NCBI RefSeq assembly: GCF_035083965.1
Contig: NC_089724.1
Span: 3,830,001 to 3,894,000, forward strand
DNA: 64,000 bases
From: Branchiostoma lanceolatum
Lineage: Eukaryota; Chordata; Leptocardii; Amphioxiformes; Branchiostomatidae
Reading direction: 5' to 3'
Part shown: positions 33,756-45,420 of the stretch, one piece after another
Layout of the letters: every line of letters starts with the position of its first letter
Numbering within the stretch: the first letter of the stretch is position 1
The notes under the pieces: model-generated
What the model was told of the DNA's origin: nothing
Seen by the model: only the letters and a program-made list of their open reading frames with translations
The model's database searches: none
Program-made: the position numbers and the translations under genes

Positions 33756-35616
33756 AACGACTGAGAATTATGATTGAATAACAGTAGCTGCAATTCTTCT
33801 TGCATTGAAACTTTGCTGGCACTTAGGCCACACCAATTTAACACATTGTTTCTTGGGTCACCTGCTTCCTTTGTTGTTTATTAACTATTTGATAAAAAAA
33901 TATTTTTCAACCCCAAAATGCTCCTATTTTGGCACCGTCCATTGAAGAAAGTCTTGTCTTCCTAGTTGTTACTGTTCTTTCACTTTTGAATGCAATGATT
34001 TGATTGAAAGTTCAAATTTCATTGTCTTCATCCTAACACAAAGAGGTTGGAGCCTATGTTGTTGGGACTACCAAACTTTCAGCACATTGCCCTTTTTCTT
34101 GTCAATGACCTCATAATAATATAATTGCTGCTGCAGACACCTGAGCCTTTGGTCTCAAGACTCTAACAGTCAGTCAACATTGTAAGGAGGGAAGACTTTG
34201 TAAATTTGAAACATGTACAGTCAGTAATATTGTAATCATGTCTACGTGATGAAGGCTTTGTTGGTGTATTACTTCATAACATTTCTTGCCAGTCGCTCAT
34301 GGTACAACTCAATTCATTGCATGTTTTAAATTCACTGCATGTGGGTTTTCTTTGCAACAAGCCTAAGTGTGGAATGATAGAAGAAAACCAGGACATGGTG
34401 TATCAGCTGATTGTACGAATGTAGGTTATTTCATGTACACTGTTCCCTTAGAACCTACTTATACCATTAATGAACTAATAACTAACACCAGCTATTATGG
34501 TATGCTACACCAAGCAAAACACCACTCCTAAGTAGCCAGCAAGGGGAGAGGAAAGGATTGTTGTGTATTAGTATGTCAATAATAGGGATTGGTGAAAAAA
34601 ATTTAATTACGTGTACTACATAAAGTATGTCGTAAGAAAACTACCACGTACTATGTTGCCTGATGGAACCACTGTATTAATGCAGCCTGCCCGAATTATA
34701 ACTGGTTAATTCAGAATAGCCAAAGCATCCTGTCTACATTGTCAAATTTGAATTATATTTTATTATTAATTTGTGTCTAGCAGAACGGCTGCACCATACA
34801 TGTAAATTAGGTGTTAGTTAACCTTTTTATTTTGACAGCTGCACTAAATATGTTGGATCATACTAATGGCACTACAGAAACAATAAATGATTGCCGAACA
34901 CATGTGCTGTTTGGAGTCTTGATATTTTTATGTTCATTGCTTTTAGGAAACATGATATTTTGTTGAGGCTATGCAACATCCTAATTCCACCATGTCCACG
35001 GTGCTAATTCAAAGGAGGGGGGCAGGTTGTGTTGAAGGGGAGAATCTTAAATCATAAATCTTTTTTTCCTTCTAAGTTATACAGTAGTTTACATCAAAAT
35101 AAGGCTCGAAAAGAGGTGAAACAAAATGCTTCCCCTCAAGTGCCAGAAATATCGTCTAGGAGTATGAATCTAGACGCACTGCTGTGGTTTTTCACGCCTT
35201 GGGTACTCCAAGTGCAGTTTATTTACACGATGCCAAGTTGGCCTTCTGTACCTGACCTCTAGACACAGTTCAGAACCCTGGCTAGCTCGCTTTAACAGTC
35301 TAATAAGAAAACATGACCACATTGACGTGCTGCATAACACATATACAATGACCAATATTGAACCTTTAATATTCATGATAAGCTCAAATCAGCCTGCAGG
35401 CCACTTTTCCTTGATCAAACACGCCAGGCTCAAAGTGTCAAGGATATCAATTTACTATGGCTGACTGGTACCGGTGTGACGAGCCTGGGTGCATGTGTGG
35501 AGATTATCTTGGGGTGGCTGGAATCTCTTCAGGGCTGAAGGAGCTCTCCACCCCTCAATTATAGCTCCCCATAGGAGTTTTGCCAGGACTTTTCTATCGC
35601 CAACCTAAGATAAAAG
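33756..35616. other. 3' flank of the integrase-like gene; no other gene seen
   Basis: AATAAA near 34880 followed by a TGTGCTGTTTG region is a candidate 3' end for the integrase transcript, but it is 1.2 kb from the stop. The segment at about 35384-35410 (AGCCTGCAGGCCACTTTTCC) recurs at 61300 as GGCCTGCAGGCCGCTTTTCA. No exon was recognised. Confidence 0.3.
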
Positions 35617-36104
35617 TTTAAAAAAGTATACTAATCATTAATGACAATCGGTCCTAAATTCACACGAAGAAAGCAGCAAAGTTTTTCCAAAAACCCAACG
35701 CCCCCCTCCCCAATGAGAGAACAGATGATGACCGTTTACCAATAAGTTTTACAGCAAAACATCACGTTATGATAATTTTCCAACGATCTGGAGCTCATAA
35801 TTATACGGAACAAGTTGAATTTGGAGTGTGATAATGCAATTCTATGAGATATATTGAATAACTTACGATTCATCATGAGTCGGTATCTATATGCCGCCAT
35901 TACACGTCCGCCCGTCACACGACCTTTGACCTGGGGACGGTGCGTTACGTTGTCGGGGAGGGTACATTATATGCCCACAAAAAAAAAGAAGAAAAAATTT
36001 TTGCAAAACAAAAAAAAGTGCGAAAAATTTTCACGCAGGAAAAAAAAGTTGAAAATAAACCCAGATATAAAAAAAAACCCGCCGTGTTCCTGTGGGCCAC
36101 CGTA
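35617..36104 (-). repeat. Inverted repeat B, right arm (~488 bp)
   Basis: Reverse-complement partner of 27286-27765. Its outer end reads GTGGGCCACCG|TA. The minus-strand reading MAAYRYRLMMNRKLFNIS keeps the ORF open to a stop at 35736, as in the left arm, with one extra codon. The A-rich blocks correspond to T-rich blocks in the left arm. Confidence 0.85.
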
Positions 36105-36204
36105 GGTTTCAGATATTTTTTGCAATGTACGGCAAATATTTGCACATTTTGCACCTAGCTGTTTTGTGCGATTTACAGTATGGTCGAAAACTTTTTCTGT
36201 TGAA

Positions 36205-36271
36205 GTGTGCCTATCTCTCCTGCCGCCCCGCTGGGTGACGGTGTTCGGTGCCTCCCGGCCGTGCCGTTCGC
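36205..36271 (+). repeat. Direct repeat A, right copy
   Basis: Same orientation as 26967-27033. It is followed by a CpG-rich region to about 36500 that has no counterpart next to the left copy. Confidence 0.8.
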
Positions 36272-36540
36272 GTCACGTGACGACTCGTTCCCAGATAACC
36301 ATCTCGGCCCCAGGAATTCGCTACAAAGTAGCCGTCAGTTCAAAGCGCGCGCCGCCGATCCCCTCCGCCGATAACGTCGCGATAGGACTTCAGATAGCCG
36401 TGATGGAATGGAGCCGGGATGACACGGGAGGGGCGCGGGCGCCACCTCGGCTTCCCCCCGGGGACGTGAGGGACGGGCCGCGCGGATCTAGCTCGTCTTA
36501 CCGCTGATCCTCCTGGCCTGATCCTGGGAGATGAAAGGCG
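36272..36540. promoter_or_regulatory. CpG-island-like segment
   Basis: Strongly CpG-rich, with ORFs on both strands that reflect base composition. It may be the upstream island of a gene starting to the right, such as the candidate exon at 37329. No core promoter element was identified. Confidence 0.25.
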
Positions 36541-36751
36541 CGCAGAACAAAGACGCGCCGTGTTGGTGTTCTGCTGTAAGGAGGGGTGAGGGGAAGGGGG
36601 CTTGGCGGGATTTGTATTACTTTGTGCGAATGTGAGGGACGGATTAGTGTATAGAGACATGGCAGGAGGATTATGGAATGACAAATGTCATAAGGACAGA
36701 TGGAACGCAAGATACAGTACAATCTGAGTGACTAAGGAAAATAAGTTTTCA

Positions 36752-36944
36752 CTCTACTCTACTCTACTCTACTCTACTCTACTCTACTCTACTCTACTCT
36801 ACTCTACTCTACTCTACTCTCCTCTCCTCTCCTCTCCTCTCCTCTCCTCTCCTCTACTCTACTCTACTCTACTCTACTCTACTCTACTCTACTCTACTCT
36901 ACTCTACTCTACTCTACCATACTCTACTCTACTCTACTCTACTC
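36752..36944 (+). repeat. (ACTCT)n pentanucleotide microsatellite with (CTCCT)n core
   Basis: Nearly 190 bp of ACTCT repeats, with a central block of CTCCT variants at about 36819-36852 and one ACCAT interruption. The Leu/Tyr/Ser-rich ORF is a product of the repeat. Confidence 0.97.
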
Positions 36945-37307
36945 CTACCTGCTAAACGGCGTTTTATGTTTCTCTCACTTTAACGCAGTCCGTCTTCAAA
37001 ATATAAACATATACGCTAGGTTTCGGTGAGGGTATATCCAATCCTGTAGTATGGTTTGTGGCTAGATAGTAGCCTCTACCAGGCTCCTGGGATCTGTATC
37101 TGTATCTATATAGCCGGTATAACCGCCATTAGGCGTAACACACCAGTATACAAGTTTAAGTCGGGTGGGGATGGAGTTGTAAAATATCATTGATAGCATG
37201 CTGGCCCTGAGTCGAGGAGCTGGACTCTGTGTGCCCTTGAAACAGCCTGACCTCCAGGCTATTTCTACTGGTCACCATAGCAAACTTGAGAAGGGCAGCT
37301 GTACCGT

Positions 37308-37446
37308 CGATGACGTCATGCAGAGAAAATGGCGGCCCCCGCTGTCTCCCATGATGACTTGGGCGGAGAACGGACGGTCGCCGGCGCGAAGGTCACGCCT
37401 AATCAAATTGTTCCACTTTCACTTTCGATTATGCAGATCCCTCCAG
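37308..37446 (+). CDS. Candidate first coding exon with CRE and YY1-like sites
   Basis: TGACGTCA (CRE) at about 37312 is followed by AAAATGGCGGC, a YY1-like motif overlapping ATG 37329. The frame reads MAAPAVSHDDLGGERTVAGA and continues to about residue 39, where CCAG|GTGATC at 37446-37447 could be a splice donor. The arrangement is typical of animal housekeeping gene starts. I found no matching second exon downstream and do not recognise the protein. Confidence 0.35.
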
Positions 37447-37935
37447 GTGATCCTTACATTACAATAGACCACAGGTGCTGTTTAAAACAAACCCACCAAA
37501 CACCCAGAGGGACGTTTAGTGTTAAACAAACTGTGCTTTTGTCAGCCTCATTCTCTTGTAGTTATCTACTCGGTTAAAGTTACAGATACTAAGTGAGACA
37601 TTCAAATTCATAAGTTTACATTTTACATGGTGCTGTATTGCATTATACTTATAGTCAACATATGCTTACCAGAAAGAAAAATCAAATCGTTTTTCTTGCA
37701 AAATATTTTGCAAACAAATTGCCATCGCATAAAGTCTCATCCGACGATGACCATGGACGCTTCAAATTTGTATATGTTTGTTACGTAGATTCTTTTTATT
37801 CAACTTTGTGATCCATAGTTTTCCTTCGTTTCGTTACAATGATACCGGATACCTGACTAAAAGTAAAAGTCGTCCCAGTCATAAACGCTGGTCATGCGCT
37901 AGGTGGTTACTATCACTGTGACAACGGTCAATCTG

Positions 37936-38045
37936 AAGGCCAGGTGGTCCTTATGTAGAGGTGGTCACTAGTGAGGTTTGACTGTACCTCATTGGCCAGG
38001 TGGTCCTTATGTAGAGGTGGTCATTAGTACAGGTTTGGCTGTAAA
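37936..38045 (+). repeat. Two tandem copies of a 56-bp unit
   Basis: GGCCAGGTGGTCCTTATGTA at 37938 and again at 37994, followed by GAGGTGGTCA in both. Confidence 0.85.
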
Positions 38046-39540
38046 TACACTTTTACCACAGATGTCTCCAGGAAGAAGCCCTGACCGTCCGTCTGCGGAC
38101 ACCTGCCCTACACACGACCACCTGCCGCACAAGTCTGCGCGCGGCCGGGACCGTCTGGGCGGGACGGGGGAGGGGGGCTGGTTTGTTAACCACCTTTGCA
38201 TAATCGATTTCGGCAGGTGGAATCCCCTCGCCGATAGCCCAGTTAGTTTATCATAAATCAATGTAAAGCAAGGTATATCCATCCACGTGACTTTAACTTT
38301 TACACATGGCTCGAAAAACATGCCTGCCAATTGCCGATTTATTTTTTTAAATCGCAAGTTGTGACAAGTTGTTCTGTAAAGCTTGGGAATGAATCAAATA
38401 AGCTAATTAATGGAGTACTGAAGCTTGTGCTGTGTTGTTCGGCATAAACAATGGCTTCTACATGGCTTCGCACAGCTAAAGCCTCTCCAAATTGCGCACA
38501 AAATGTCTGACAACTTGCAGTGTTGCAGGCATAATCCTACTTATCCTTACAACCAAACGACAATACGCACCACCAACTGACTGCTGCCTTTCACAACTCT
38601 CAAGTTTATATGCTGCTGGTACAGCGAGATCTCTGCGTTTAGCAAGAGGAAACCGGGCCAACTTTGCGTCGTAAAAACGCACATGTATTACACGAAACAC
38701 GAGATCTTTCACAGAGAAATCTGAGCCAAATTGCTGGTAAGAAAACTGAGACAAACATGAAAAAGTAGCGAAATTTGGATCTGATCTAAAAATTATACCA
38801 AACTAGTTGGCGACCCATGAAATAGAGCATAATAAAAGAAACTAGGTGATATTTTATTACCTTTATTTTCCACTGACCATGTTAGACACTACTCTTCATT
38901 TTGACGACAATCGAATCGGGGTTGGAAGGTACTCTGGGGACGACAGCCTGCCGCGTGGGAGGGATGATGAATATCCTGGGAACGATCAGTTAGAACCACA
39001 ACAGCTGGGGAGGTCACGTGACGTTCGATGCAAACTGCGACACGCTATTCATCAACGTCAAGGGCGCGCAACTCATCTTACTCATTTCCATGTGAAGTTG
39101 GAAGTATCGTCCACTGGCCTAGATTCTGCTTCATGTATAAAAGCGGGAGCGGTTGCGCAAGATCCCCTTTCTATTGGATGTAGACTGTTAAGCGACTAAA
39201 ATTGCCTTTGTATGACCTACTGAATCATAATGTAAAAGTGTGATTTGAAAGACGACAAAACACACATTATTTACAACTTCTTTTCCTCTGAAATTCGTTT
39301 GAACTACTTATGTAAGATTTGGTCGCTCAATAGGCGTTCTTCGGTCGCCGCTTTATTGGAAAGGGGGTATGAGAGGAGTTTTGAATGAGCCTACTACACT
39401 GTGTACGGTTATCGTTTGGGCAAGAGAGGACGGTGAAAATCTATCTCGATGAAGCTAGATTGACAGAACTATTCTCCCACTTGTTGTCATTGTAGGGCAG
39501 ACCATGTTCATTAATTCCTCGGTCTCACTACGCCGAACCT
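38046..39540. other. No gene confirmed; possible TATA promoter at 39134
   Basis: GTCACGTGAC (E-box palindrome) lies near 39013, and TATAAAAG near 39136-39143 is followed by GC-rich sequence, which could be a Pol II promoter. ORFs at 38846-39199 (plus) and 38476-38754 (minus) have no motif or splice support. Confidence 0.25.
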
Positions 39541-39640
39541 GTGCACGTTAAAGAACCCAGCACACTTATCGAAAAAAAAAGTAGGGGTGACCTGATGGTG
39601 TACTCCCCTGCATACCGCAACTCCGAGGTGCTGCCTCGAT
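39541..39640 (+). mobile_element. SINE tail fragment
   Basis: Contains AGAACCCAGCACACTTATCG and AGTAGGGGTGACC, matching the tail of the SINE at 15571-15842 and three other fragments in the window. Confidence 0.6.
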
Positions 39641-40244
39641 GTTCTGGCTATCAAAAAAGCATTACATTTTGTCTCAAGCATCACGCTTAAAGAGGTTAAC
39701 CTGCTTTGCCCCCACTTCAAAACGCACACAGGTTCGCTGTCCAGGCGATACTCCCGCATGACGCTGACAGCTACAATGAACAATGGACCGCGGCTTTAAT
39801 AGAACGTTCTATCCGGTTTTTACGACGACTCAGCCTCAAGTCTCAGGTACAGACAGAACGTGAGACCACCGGTTTTATTTTCATCGCTACAATTTCAGAC
39901 ACGATTTGAAGCCCTTATTTCATGGATATTAGCGGATCCGATACAACCCGGGTTCTCATCGCCGTCTCTCGTCTCCAGAGGTCTCCTTCCAACGTGGGAA
40001 CGAGGTTAAGTATGACACTTCAGGATCAGGTTGAGACGGATAGGGGATCTGCGTCGGGTGTCCTGACAGCCAACTGACACTGTTCTGAACAATGGAAAGC
40101 ACAATAGAGACGGCATACTCCTTCCACCAGTCCCCCGCAAGGCCATAGAACCATTTCGAAATTCGCATAGGCTTCGGCTAGTTGGGCAGCCCTGGCTGTA
40201 CTTATTCTAACAGCAAAAAGTCAAATCAAATTGGCCGAAATAGG

Positions 40245-40357
40245 TAATCTCTGAGCAAACCTATTGGTGACAATGACAGTGTTAAAAAAAGGGCCAATAA
40301 AACTGCTTTCGCCCTTTGAATACTGTCATTGCCACCGATAGATCTGCTTGGAGATTA
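40245..40357. mobile_element. 113-bp hairpin MITE, CTCCAAGCAGA family
   Basis: The left arm TAATCTCTGAGCAAACCTAT pairs with the right arm ATAGATCTGCTTGGAGATTA, and the pairing continues through GACAATGACAGT / ACTGTCATTG. The right terminus TGCTTGGAGATTA is the family signature seen at several other sites. Confidence 0.75.
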
Positions 40358-40589
40358 TAAATTAGGGTAGTCCAGTAGAGATGGTCCCAGCAGCCGTCAC
40401 TAGTAGCTATAGAAAATGTCGAGTCCGCCGTGGTTGCCAACTTCTATGTCTATGGTAGACTAATTCCTCTGCCAAATGATCATTCACGCACCCCATTTTG
40501 CCAATTTCTAGTACGTTTTCGGCAACCAAAGGAGTATGGCGCAATATTATGTCAGTAGAATAGCTGTGGACGTTTTGGGTACGGTGTAC

Positions 40590-40715
40590 CATTAGTCTGT
40601 ATAACGCAAACTCCAGCTGTCCGGGGGTTTCTCTCCCCTCCCCGTGGGTTGCGAGGCGGTTACAGGGCGGCAAGCGGTCACAGGAGGCTTGATTGAATTC
40701 AGGCTAGGTGTACCA
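40590..40715 (+). repeat. Repeat shared with the interior of the 58250 MITE
   Basis: AGTCTGTATAACGCAAACTC, CAGCTGTCCGGGG, GCGGTTACAGGGCGGC and ACAGGAGGCTTGATTGA also occur in the same order at 58345-58465. Here the hairpin arms of that MITE are absent. Confidence 0.7.
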
Positions 40716-42624
40716 TTATCTCACAGTCCAGGGAGGCTCACGGTAAAGCTATATAGACTAGTCTAAACGTTCATAGTTTCTGAACGCGCGTAGCGCCGAG
40801 GGCGGTATTCTCTAGGGTACGCGTCATGAGCAGTCAACACTTTGTCAAGTTCTAAATTTACTGGTGAACTTACAAACTTTGTAATCACTTTCTGATAAGA
40901 AGATAGACTACTTCCCCGAACTTTTCTTGGCAGGAGTCGACTTTGTTTCGAATGTATCAATATTTATGGTGCATATCTATTGCCTTGCCGTATATTATGT
41001 CTAAGTGTCTAAAAGACTAAGTTACCGAAGCTGTTGTTCTATAGTTGACATTAAGAGTTGTAGGGTTTGTAGCTGAATGCTTGTAATTGATTTTGCTCTA
41101 TTCTATATCCTCGTGACTTCGCGTGACCCATTGTGGACCGTTAAACACCCCGGACAACGGCTACAACGCGGACGTGAAAGGAAACAACGTTCCGGACTTG
41201 AGAGGAAACACGACAGGATGATTCAGTACCAATTTGTACGGACGCAAACGTGTTGGTTCCGGTTCCACACCGGCTAATTCGGCATCTGTGCCTTTGTTGC
41301 CGGTGGGCAGAAATATTTATGTGAGTTTGCGGAATTTCAATTTCATGGTTAAACCGTCCATGCATACCGAATGCGGCGTCGCCAAATTGCATTGTTCAAC
41401 TTTGTTCGTGTCTGTACTTTTGACGGAAAGTTTGGCGATTCTTCACATCTCGGAGACATGAAGAAGGGACTTTGTTACGTGGTGCAAAGCAGATCACGAC
41501 AGAAATAGGCTTACGCAGGACTTTTGGGTTGTGTCAGAATTGATTTGTTCATGTCTGTATTTTTTTCACGGAAAGTTGACGATTCTTCATATAGCGATGA
41601 AAGAAAGAAAGAAACTTTGGTTTCTTGCTTCTGGATTCATAGTAGCTATACATCTGAATCTGGGAAGATGGGGAGGACCTTGCTGCATTGAGCCACCCCT
41701 ACACGTCCTTGTATATATGTAAATAAATGTATTACTAACTCGCTAAATTCACTTGTCCTGTCCTTTGCACACACAAATTCAGTAATTTATGTTCCTTAGC
41801 GCCTTTCCTTTATTTTCCCCTTTGTTTTACTTGTACCGGGCACTTGTGTTGTATCTAACCCATGCACAACTGCTGATAATCTCAGATATGAGGCTAAGCA
41901 GTAAAGAAGAAGAAGAATCAACGGCTATTCTGCTGACTTGCCATTCTTTTTTTGCTTTAGTAATGCATATACCTAGATACTTAGGTCTACACTTTCTGTC
42001 CCAAGGGGGCTTATAATGCCCTCAGCATTTAGTGGAAAGTGTTCATTGAAACAATGAAAAATCTTAAACGCTGTGAAGTAAATAAGAACAAAATCCATAT
42101 CCACAAAGGACTTTCCGATAGACAAAGACACATAAGGTGACACGTGTAAGAGGAGACGATACGTAAACACAGAGAAATCAGATAACATCAAACGGTACTT
42201 CTAAATGTTTATATCAAAACAAAACAAAACACTTTGATTATTACTTTTCCTACTTTTACTGCTCAAAATCTTGCCATGAAAACTCTCGTTTCACTGACAA
42301 ACAAAGGTTACGACATCAAAAGTTTCGTTTCACAGGAAAACGAAGGTCACAACAGTACAAGTACTTTTTCTGCTACTACTAACGTCACCACCCCTGCCTT
42401 TAATTTCCGATCAGGGCTCGTCCCTAACCTCCCCGGACCCCGGGGGCACGGCTGCTGACCCGTGACGCGGCCGGGCCGTCTCGCCGTGACCGTGACCGAT
42501 CAATGCGCCCGGCTGATCGCGGTCCAAACTCAAACCGTGGACAGTTGTAGGTTTCTTCTAACTCTTTGTCGCGAATTTCTCCAAAGGAAAAAAAAATCGT
42601 CCATTCGTCCTTTCAACAAGAGAA
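40716..42624. other. No gene recognised
   Basis: Short ORFs only. Near 42280-42350 two diverged copies of a CTCGTTTCACTGACAAACAA-type unit are seen. A GC-rich patch lies at 42420-42540. Nothing else was found. Confidence 0.3.
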
Positions 42625-42780
42625 ATCATCTTTATTATCTTTATTCGAAATTTCAACAATACAACGCACAGTGGAGCGCCAGGCAGGCAAGCTGATGTTG
42701 CGGACCACTTACATTACAATTACACTGAATACGACAATAAGGCACTTAGGCAATACATAGCATAATACAATATATGAAAG
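42625..42780 (-). mobile_element. Possible LINE 3' end, minus strand
   Basis: CATCTTTATTATCTTTATTC followed by AATACAACGCACAG and other A-rich sequence resembles the reversed LINE tails at 61955-62090 and 62165-62290. This is weak. Confidence 0.25.
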
Positions 42781-43029
42781 ATAAGTCATGAAATCATGAA
42801 ATCATGAAAGTAAATCATGAAAGTAAAGAGAAATCATGAAAGTACAATTTTAGTTTATGTCAGGACATGTGTGGCAAGACTTAAGAAGCCCTCACACGAC
42901 GAAGTGCATCTTACTGACACCCGGACAAATCTGGACCCTTTGTTGTTGTGTGTCTCGCGCGGCGGCGGCCTTGGAATGCCGAAGTCGGAATTAAAGCGTT
43001 CCTTATCAGTTGTGCATCTAAGTGAGCTA

Positions 43030-44310
43030 TTTCGTTGTCATTACACGCGTACTTGGGTATCGGTGGTGGCCTGGAGGGGTGTTGACAACTTGGCTGTTTT
43101 ATCTCCGAGAGAACCTGCCTTCAGTGGGTTAGTCTCCTTATGCTACGATCCTATTTCCAAAGCGGCCGGGGCCCGGCCGGGCAGTTTGAGGGAAAGAAAA
43201 AAAATAATAAAAAATACCACAAGTCACAAAACGTAAAAGAATTACTCCTAACCATATACAGTATATATTGTGTATTTTCTTTAGATGCGTTTTTATTTTA
43301 TTTTTCGTTCTCGCAAACAGCCCGGTCGGGCCCCGGATTGGAAATGGGACCGTAGCATAAGCACGCTCTGGGGAGGGCGTACTTGGGTACCGATAGGTGG
43401 GTGGCTGTTGGCCTGGAGGGGCGCTGACAGTCAGGCTAACTGTCTTATCTACGAAAGGAAACTGCCTTCGGGGGGTTAGCCTTGTTAGCAGGTTCCGCGG
43501 AGGGTGTACTTGGGTACCTACCGGTGGTGGCCTGGAGGGGCTACTGACAGGCTAACTGTCTTATCTACGAGAAGGTAAAGTAAAAAAAATCTTTATAACC
43601 AACAATTTAAAGGCACATGCATTGTAAAACATAGAACAAGTAATGTCTACGGACTCGGGTGAACTAGACAACCACGACTTTGTGTTGTGGGCGGCAGTAC
43701 TAGTACTGTACTCTGACAAGCCTGTTATATAACGTTCACTACCTTATCTCGGTGAAGAAGCAGGTGGCAAGAACAGGCCGCAGTAAAGCACAGAAAATGA
43801 GCTCAGCTTACAACTAATTGGAGATTAACGGAGCCTTCGGACTATACAATAGGGTGAACTAGACGACCATGACTCCGTGTTGTGGGTGGTAGTCACTAGT
43901 ACTGCACTGACAACCCTGCTAACTACCTTATCTCGAAGAAGCAGGTTGCAAAAACAGGTGTTAACACACAGAGAATGAGCTCCTTACATCTGCTTGGAGA
44001 TTAACGGAGCCTACAGACTTAACGGTCAGGTGACCTAGGCAACCCTAACTCAGTGTTGTGGGTGGGAGCAACTAGTAGACCCTAGTACTGTACTGACAAG
44101 CCTGCTAACTATCTTATCTCGGTGAAGAAGGAGGTTGGAAAAAACAGGGATAAACACCTAGAATAAGCTCCGTTCATCTGCTTGGAGATTAACGGAGCCT
44201 TCCGACTATACAGTCGGGTGAACTAGACAACCATGACTCAGTCTGTTGTGGGTGGTATACTGTACTAGCGCTGTACTGACAAGCCTGCTAACTATCTTAT
44301 CTCTATGAAG
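43030..44310 (+). repeat. Diverged tandem array with two sub-repeats
   Basis: Left part: GTACTTGGGTA, GGTGGCCTGGAGGGG and CTAACTGTCTTATCTACGA recur near 43045, 43376 and 43500. Right part: about 3.7 copies of a ~182-bp unit (starts near 43645, 43827, 44009, 44193) with GTGAACTAGACAACCATGAC, GACAAGCCTGCTAACTA-CTTATCTC and TCTGCTTGGAGATTAACGG. The shared ACAAGCCTGCTAACT-TCTTATCTC suggests that both parts come from one ancestral unit. A hairpin MITE (43137-43361) interrupts the left part. Confidence 0.8.
43137..43361. mobile_element. 225-bp hairpin MITE with CTTATGCTACGRTCC ends
   Basis: Arms of about 60 bp pair: CTTATGCTACGATCCTATTT at the left with the reverse complement of AAATGGGACCGTAGCATAAG at the right, then a GC-rich CCGGGGCCCGGCCGGGC block. 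The centre is A/T-rich. It sits inside the tandem array and therefore inserted after that array had formed. Confidence 0.8.
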
Positions 44311-44800
44311 AGCCTGCCTTTAGGCTGTGGGCGGTTGCGGTGGGGACAGATTGTGAAAACTGGGTCAGGAGCGTTGTCTGGGGAGTGCCTTTATCTCTAA
44401 ACTATTTGGGGAGATGTGCCAACAGTTCAACCTATACCAAATAGAGTTTGGACTTGGAGTAATTTACTTCGTAACATACTTAGTACATCACGTTTTTCAT
44501 CAAGGTTTGCTGATTTAGAAAAAAAAAAGTCGTCCCAATGGCTCCATTACTAGGCCTAGGAAGAATGCAAAGTGTATGAAAGAATGAATGACTTTTCTCT
44601 TTTTTATAAACTTAGACAGATCTTCCATAGCAATACTTGACTATTCTTACAGGGATGTATGTTCTTACGTACGATAAAAGACATGCTTATCCTGTCGAGT
44701 AACACATTATTGTATTACGAATGTATATATATGTTATTGGTATTCTACGACTGTTAACCTACTAGATCTAGATTACGACCCTAAAGCACCAAACATCTGT

Positions 44801-44890
44801 ACGTAAAAGAACCCAACACACTTATCAAAAAGAGTATGGGTGACCCGGTGCGCATATGGCCAAATAAGCGAGCAGTTCCGAAGTCGCATA
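44801..44890 (+). mobile_element. SINE tail fragment
   Basis: AGAACCCAACACACTTATCA and AGTATGGGTGACCCGGTG match the family tail at 15805-15842 and elsewhere. Confidence 0.6.
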
Positions 44891-45420
44891 TCAATACTAG
44901 CTACTTGAACAATCATTATGCTTTTTTATTTGTTTAACTGTTAACACGTGTAAATTTACTAGGTCTAGTTCATGAGGACTAATGTCATTTAGCTGAATCA
45001 GCGGTCTTCACACATTTACACGTACCATGTTGGGCAGACCTGGACACATACTGTATAGCACACAGGTCGGTTCACAGTTCAGGTAGGTCTGACCTAATTG
45101 TCTCATTTTTCACCGACTATCTTCGGCAAATGACCTGTCGCTTTCCCCCCGCCCTGACCGTCCCGTCTGAGCTGAGAAAGTTCAGGTCCGCCGTGTTTAT
45201 TTTCCTAACCCTCCGCCCGTGACAACCGGGTTGACGCCTCCTGCCCTTCGTCTGTCGGCTGCCGGGGAGGCCCAGCGTTCCGCGTCGGCGGGCAGACATG
45301 TGCAGGTGAGACCGCACGTGGCGGGTTCTGGGACCTTGGAGCTAGAGTCCAAGTAGGTGGTAGGGTGGAATATCGTAACTTTTCCTGACTGCCGGGCTTC
45401 TAACACAGACGGATTTTCTA
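44891..45420. other. No gene recognised; CpG-rich patch at 45140-45320
   Basis: GC-rich with minus-strand ORFs of 66 and 78 codons that overlap in different frames. No motif or splice site supports a gene. Confidence 0.3.

Noticed and set aside
36728-36955. Leu/Tyr/Ser-rich ORF
   Set aside because: Product of the ACTCT pentamer repeat.
38846-39199. 117-codon ORF as a gene
   Set aside because: A TATA-like box lies inside the ORF and there are no motifs or splice sites; coding status is unsupported.
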